64,000 nt of DNA from Ridgeia piscesae (Eukaryota; Annelida; Polychaeta; Sabellida; Siboglinidae): NCBI GenBank assembly GCA_025642075.2, contig JAODUO010000057.1, positions 461,001 to 525,000 of the forward strand, given 5' to 3'. This document shows, in pieces, positions 59,000-64,000 of the stretch. Under the pieces are notes generated by a model, which was given only the letters and a program-made list of their open reading frames with translations, was not told where the DNA came from and made no database searches. Position 1 is the first letter of the stretch; each line of letters starts with the position of its first letter. Position numbers and translations under genes: made by a program.

Positions 59000-60393
59000 T
59001 TCGTATGACGCATCTTCCGGTTTATTCGCCTCGTTTCCTCAATGTGATACCGGCTCCAACAAAGATGGTCGACTTTTGATTTTCGGGAACATACCTCTGT
59101 GACGTCATTGTGACAGTCCAACATTACAGTTAGCTTCTCTTCGGCAGTGGTTTTTCGTACGTTTTAACGGGGCAGGTTTTGTTGTGAAAGTTAAACTATA
59201 TCATTATTGTAATTTTAAGCAGTAATGTCGAACCTAACGAAAGTTCGTAATATACCTGAACGCTTACATAAAAAGCGATGTAATGAATCAGTGAATGTCC
59301 TTCTTGACCAACTTAAATGTCAGACAAGAAGATAGTCTCACTATTGGATCTTATAAAAAGGTGTCTGGTGATTTCATCAAACATTTATTTGGATTTTTTT
59401 TTATTGGTTTCGAAAGGTTTGCACAAACGAATTATCATGTTGAATGGCTAGTAGATGGGTTTCCTTTGTTTAGTACAAAATGTATTTGACATGAGATAGA
59501 CATCATCAAATTATTATTTTTTAAATGCATCTTAAGGTTGCACCCTGACACCGTCACTCTTGTAGATATATAGTTAAGTTACAGTAAACTACTATGCCGA
59601 TTGTGTCGCTTTCCGCAACACCATATCAATATTTTTCGCATAATATGCAATGTTATTATTATTATTATTATTATTTTATTAAAACAAAACATGTCTGCCG
59701 GGTTCCTTTGCTGGGATCTGGCGACCGCCATCTTGCAACGGCGTACTTTACTGAATGACACCAAATGCCAAAGTGACAAATAGTAGTTACTAAGTACTGT
59801 TCATGTTAGGCTCTATATAATTATATATACTTTCTTTAAAAAAATCATGAGTTATTCTAGTTTATGCAATCACGTTGTGTATCTCCACACGTTAAGATAC
59901 TGAAGTTTTGTTAATCATCACACTTGACAATATAAAGACTACACATTAATTTTGAGTGTGACCAAAGCTTATCTGACAGCAACCCACCATTACGTCCCAG
60001 GATCTAGGCGCTATGGAAGTTACCTGACTATTATCATTAATAATATTTCTTGAAGGGGCGGATGTTACACGGTATCAATATTAAAAGTATTCTTTTGCAG
60101 ATGTTACAAACGACTAATACATTGCTGATATTAATAATATTGAAAATACACCATAAGTCAGGCCTAAAATGTCTAAATTCGTTTTTATTGTTCATGCATC
60201 TTAGGTAGTTAAAGTCACGCCAAACACATGTCACAGGTGAAATTGCACAACATGTGTCACAACGAATGGTCTGAACCCGAGTGCTAGGCACTCGAATGTT
60301 TTCAACCGGTCGCACGGTTAGTGTGATGTAACATTCAGCGGCCCATTTTTTCGGCCTCGATAGTTCAGCCGCTCGGGTTATGGCGCGGTGTGT
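59000..60393. other. Spacer between CD225 genes 2 and 3
   Basis: No CD225 exon or other recognisable frame. A (TTA)n/(AAT)n-like tract lies at about 59653-59676. Confidence 0.45.
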
Positions 60394-62972
60394 TTACGAC
60401 CCACCGACGGGTTCGCCTCCCTGCATCTCCACGTAGAGCACCATGCAGACGACGCTGATGACGAAGAAGGCGAATATGACGGTGGATGAGACCCACAATG
60501 AATAGACGCCGAGGCGCCGGGCGCGAGCTATGTCTCCCCTGTCAGACGCACGCAGCGAAGAAACTGCAACCGTAGTGACACCAATGACAATGTACGAGCT
60601 GCACACGAGCAGTTTTAACTAGGTTTAACAACATTTAACAACATCGCCGTCTAGAGCTACAAGCTCTAGACGCCGTGCGGGCAAGGCAGACTTTGGCTTA
60701 TCGTCCTCGCCAGAAACCTGTCGGTGGTATTTGTTAACATATTAATACTACTAGCATCAAAACAATCGTCATTTAAGTTGTTCCTTTCATTTATTGCCCT
60801 TTGCCAGGCATGGAGAGTATGATGCGGTATAATTCCGCACGGCTCCTTGAGTAGTGATGCATTGTGCGGTCTGGTTTTACTTCCATGTTTCAGTTCAACG
60901 TCCTTTCATTATGTTAAAAACCTTCTGTTTTATTCCATCTTAATCTTCTAGTCTCTAATATCGTTAAACTACATATTAATTAATTTCATAAACAAAAATA
61001 GTTCAGTTCACGAATCAACTGAGTTGTTCTTCGATGCACTCTTTCTAGCTGATCTATGTCCTTACAATGTGGCCTCCATGTTTGTATACACTATTCCAAA
61101 TGTGGCCCAACTGTCGGTTTGTACAATTAGCTGTTTCCCCTGATATATGATATTTCTCCTAATTAACCCTAATATTTAGTTACCCTTTGAAGCAGCAAGC
61201 CCACATTGCTCTGCAACTTTAATGGCCGCAGTCTTTGTTTTACAGTTGTACCTAATAGAGTCTCTTTAATTATAATAATATAATAATAATAATAATAGTT
61301 TATTTCATATCATAGAGATTGAAATGGGTACATAAAACATGCAAAGTATATTTGTTAAAATAGATTCAAATAATATATAATTTACGACATTAGCGTAAAT
61401 ATAAATTGTAATGTAGAGAATATATATGTATCTATAAAACTAATTAAAATAATTTAAAACATTAAAACATATGTTATGTCATTATTTGACTAAACATTAT
61501 TTGACTAAAAATAATAAATAGTTTAAAACATTAAAATAAATAGATCTAAACAATTAATTAAGGCTTTACAATATTTTACACATATCCATATCAGCATGCA
61601 CGAAAGTCACTGTGAGTTCTTTTGGTTGAACAGACACCAGTTAATGAAAACATTATATTCAGCGTTCACATTTTCCATGTCCTACGTGGATAAGGATGCA
61701 TTTGCACTTCCCAAAATTAAATAACATTTGCTTCTAAGACCATTTCACTAATTTGGTTAGATCATCGAGTAAAGTGTGTTTATACACATCTGTTTCAACC
61801 GTTCTGAACATTTGTGTCGTATGTAAATTTCAGTACTTTGCTTGGTACGTCATCATTACAATCATTTATATATAACTAAGAATAATTTAGCTCTCAATTT
61901 AGGATGTATATCACGGCATATATACCATATGCGCCATGTTTTATATAGATATTATATGTGCGATAGAGAACATTTGCAACATCATTTAAAATAGAATCTT
62001 CACACTCCTCGATATTTTTTCTCATCGGGAATTAATGTGCAGTCGTGTGTATTTGAATAGCATTATTTATAAAGCCATATTAATTACACGAGATAGGAGT
62101 TATACCCCCGGAAATTAATGTTGATGTGCACATGTATCATATACGTTACATGCTTATTTTGTATACGTATGTAAATGGCGTAGAGAAGTATCGTGTCCAC
62201 AGGTTAAAACATTGCCACAGCTACGGGGATATTTGGTAAATACACATCTATATGTATGATTTATAAAAGATAATTGCGTAACAAAAATCCATCAATGGGA
62301 TTTTTTATCACAACATCTTGGCAGCTGGGAGGGGTTGTCAGCAACTGCAGCAAGAACAGTGCAATATTGCGAGTTGTATCGCGTCTGTGTAGCTACAAAG
62401 TGAAAGGAACATCGAGGAAGAAGAACTGGGCAGGAATATTGTTAAGGCAACTATTAAAGAAGTAGCAGAGTGAAGATATACGAGTTAAATATAAACCACC
62501 CATAGGGGCCTAATTAGACACTTGCACGGTTTTCGGACATTGATAGAGACTATACGTCTCATGGATCGACCCTACGACAGATGTGACCGACCTCACCGGA
62601 GAGAAAGATGGCGACGGCGCCCGTGATCGGGTTCATGCACATGAAGTGGATGAGCGACAGCAGCATGTAGTCCGGGGGACGGTTGAAGGCTGTTGTGTAG
62701 ACGACGATGGATCCGCCCTGGACCTGCTGCACGGTTCCTTCATTGATGATCTCTGACAGAGTGGGATCGTACGGATATGACGGCTGAGGGTAACCGGGCC
62801 TGAGCGCCTTGTACGAGGGCATCGGCTCATGGATGCAGGCTTGTTGCGCGTCCAACTGTTCCACCCAGGCGTGTAGCGAGGGCTCGTTGCACGGCGGTGT
62901 CTGGTCGGTCCGGTGAGGTGGGCACGGTGAGGTGCTGTGCGTCGGTGCCACTTGCTTGTGTCCGTTCGGCAT
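60394..62972 (-). CDS. CD225/dispanin-family membrane protein, gene 3 of cluster
   Basis: Exons 62972-62597 and 60563-60394 (minus), donor TCCG|GTGAGG, acceptor CGGTTGCAG|TT, phase 1; 181 codons. The ATG sits directly after an acceptor (TTAATTTTCAG|ATG), so a noncoding or further coding exon lies to the right. The N-terminal ~95 residues are Pro/His/Cys-containing with no clear motif. CD225 then starts with the canonical PPDY (RPPDYMLLSLIHFMCMNPITGAVAIFLS). Exon 2 gives SSLRASDRGDIARARRLGVYSLW, the closest in the cluster to the family GD...A...AR signature, and a second hydrophobic helix of about 23 residues. The 2-kb intron contains a CR1-like LINE fragment on the same strand. Function unknown. 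Confidence 0.87.
60648..60672. repeat. Perfect 11-bp hairpin CGTCTAGAGCT-aca-AGCTCTAGACG
   Basis: Perfect inverted repeat with a three-base loop, near the edge of the LINE fragment in the intron of CD225 gene 3. Confidence 0.8.
60660..61270 (-). mobile_element. CR1-like LINE 3' fragment (reverse transcriptase C-terminus), minus strand
   Basis: Minus-strand translation, with stops and frame changes, gives pieces typical of the end of CR1-type reverse transcriptases: GPHLE then CIQTWRPH, KDIDQLERVHRRTTQLIREL and ETRRLRWNK. It is decayed and 5'-truncated. It lies in the intron of CD225 gene 3, in the same orientation as the gene. Confidence 0.65.
61271..62590. other. Remainder of CD225 gene 3 intron
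   Basis: AT-rich, with an (AAT)n tract at about 61270-61300. No other feature recognised. Confidence 0.5.
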
Positions 62973-63586
62973 CTGAAAATTAACTCAAGCCTTCACTCGT
63001 GTTTATATGTCAGCCAGCAGCATATTTAGCGGACACATTAGCTACCATTTGGGTTAAAGACAGGAACATCGTGAGGCAAATATTGGCTGGAAGATCGCTG
63101 AGGCTGTTGTACACAGCGCAACGACGCGTGAGCTCTTGACTCACGTGCTTAGATCAGTGGAATGTTGTTTTCTAATAGATACACCTGTCTAATTGTAGTT
63201 TACCTTTACCAGGAGACGCGCGCATGTGATTGTGTATTGTAATTAGGTTGACATTGTGCACCTGGCATCTTTATTAGCGAGGAGTGCCATGATGTTATAG
63301 CGCGAACTCCATCTTGTCGTACATTGTTTCTGACGCGCGTGCGTACCGGATATGGCTGCGTCACGTGTCCTGACGTAGCGCCACCAAGAGGATAAAAAGC
63401 ATAATAGTTAGAAATGGCAGAAGAGTTTCCGTTTCAGCGTAGTTTCTGTCCCGTGCCTGTGAAAGGTTTCTTAATCTGTCTGCCAACAAACTGTTCTGAT
63501 CATGTGGTTATTGCCCCAGTTGACGTTATGTGCTTAGGAAAGAACCGTTAGCTTGGTACTGGGTTAAGATAAATAGACAGACAGGC

Positions 63587-63619
<33 letters not shown>

Positions 63620-63622
63620 GGC

Positions 63623-63666
<44 letters not shown>

Positions 63667-63804
63667 TACGATTATGGCAACAAGTTAGTTACATCGCGTT
63701 GCAAACACTATGAACAGAATGACGCTATTGTATTCGTGCAAGTTACTGGAATGCATGACAAGGTCACGTGCTGCCAACACAGATATCCGTCCCAGACTCA
63801 CCGT
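62973..63804. other. Spacer between CD225 genes 3 and 4
   Basis: Contains a (GACA)n tetranucleotide array at about 63577-63666 and CpG-bearing DNA at 63110-63370 (ACGCGTGAGC, GACGCGCGTGCG, GTCACGTG), a candidate promoter region for gene 3. Confidence 0.45.
63577..63666. repeat. (ACAG)n tetranucleotide microsatellite
   Basis: About 22 copies of ACAG/GACA with two GGCA variants. Confidence 0.95.
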
Positions 63805-63959
63805 TCAAGCAGTTCTCTGTTGCTCCGTGAGGACGCCTAGCACTGTCACAACGACCAAAATGTTCACGGCGATTCCGAAGAGAGACATCCACAGCGAAGC
63901 GTGAGCTAGTCTGTACGCTAGCCAGATCCGACCCTTATCTCTTGCATCCCGCGCCATAA
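63805..63959 (-). CDS. CD225/dispanin-family membrane protein, gene 4 of cluster (last exon only)
   Basis: The minus-strand exon begins after an acceptor CACTTCAG|TT at 63959 and ends TGA 63805; two bases plus 51 codons including the stop, the same phase-1 entry as the three neighbours. It reads MARDARDKGRIWLAYRLAHASLW, then the hydrophobic helix MSLFGIAVNILVVVTVLGVL, matching the second half of the CD225 domain in genes 1-3 (R..ARARRLGVYSLW in gene 3). The first exon should lie beyond the right edge. Confidence 0.8.
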
Positions 63960-64000
63960 CTGAAGTGAAAGCAAAATTATTGGGGACATTTGAATAGAAG

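Overview
This is eukaryotic nuclear DNA from a marine-type invertebrate. The genes are intron-rich and are the metazoan ones NEK2, ZFYVE26, DDHD1, SMIM12, NDUFB1, a Gal3ST-type sulfotransferase and CD225/dispanin proteins. The DNA is AT-rich and packed with microsatellites, minisatellites, CR1-like and RTE-like LINE remains, tRNA-derived SINEs and foldback elements. A lophotrochozoan such as a mollusc fits best, but nothing here fixes the species. There is no bacterial operon, CRISPR array or rRNA gene, and most long open frames are simple-repeat artefacts.

Layout. 1-5.5 kb: repeats, including seven copies of a 14-bp motif and a heptamer minisatellite. 5.5-5.75 kb: first coding exon of ZFYVE26 on the minus strand; the rest lies off the left edge. 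6.4-11.2 kb: a TIR-like element, a duplicated segment and a decayed CR1-like LINE (minus). 13.3-13.75 kb: an unrecognised minus-strand exon. 14.9-18.3 kb: an intact Gal3ST-type sulfotransferase with its coding region between two ~860-bp direct repeats; its last codons lie inside the second. 18.7-21.7 kb: two divergent SINEs and an RTE-type LINE. 23.4-35.5 kb: complete eight-coding-exon NEK2 kinase (474 codons), with a 33-bp minisatellite in its last intron. 35.9-36.8 kb (minus): NDUFB1 and a second tiny membrane-protein gene of the same architecture. 36.9-43.8 kb: foldback elements, a frameshifted multicopy-family pseudogene and an unrecognised 3' exon with its own poly(A) signal. 44.5-48.0 kb: SMIM12 (minus) divergent from the first two exons of DDHD1 (plus). 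49.7-53.5 kb: large CA/GT arrays and a 20-bp minisatellite. 52.8-64 kb: a tandem minus-strand cluster of four CD225/dispanin (IFITM-superfamily) genes, the fourth cut by the right edge.

Most informative points: the four CD225 genes all split the domain with a phase-1 intron at the same place but have unrelated N-termini. NEK2 keeps its PP1-docking motif, KEN box and a two-residue APC/C tail. The sulfotransferase takes its C-terminus, stop and poly(A) signal from a repeat. Two tiny mitochondrial-type genes sit in tandem. Splice sites and identities were read by eye and need transcript or database confirmation.
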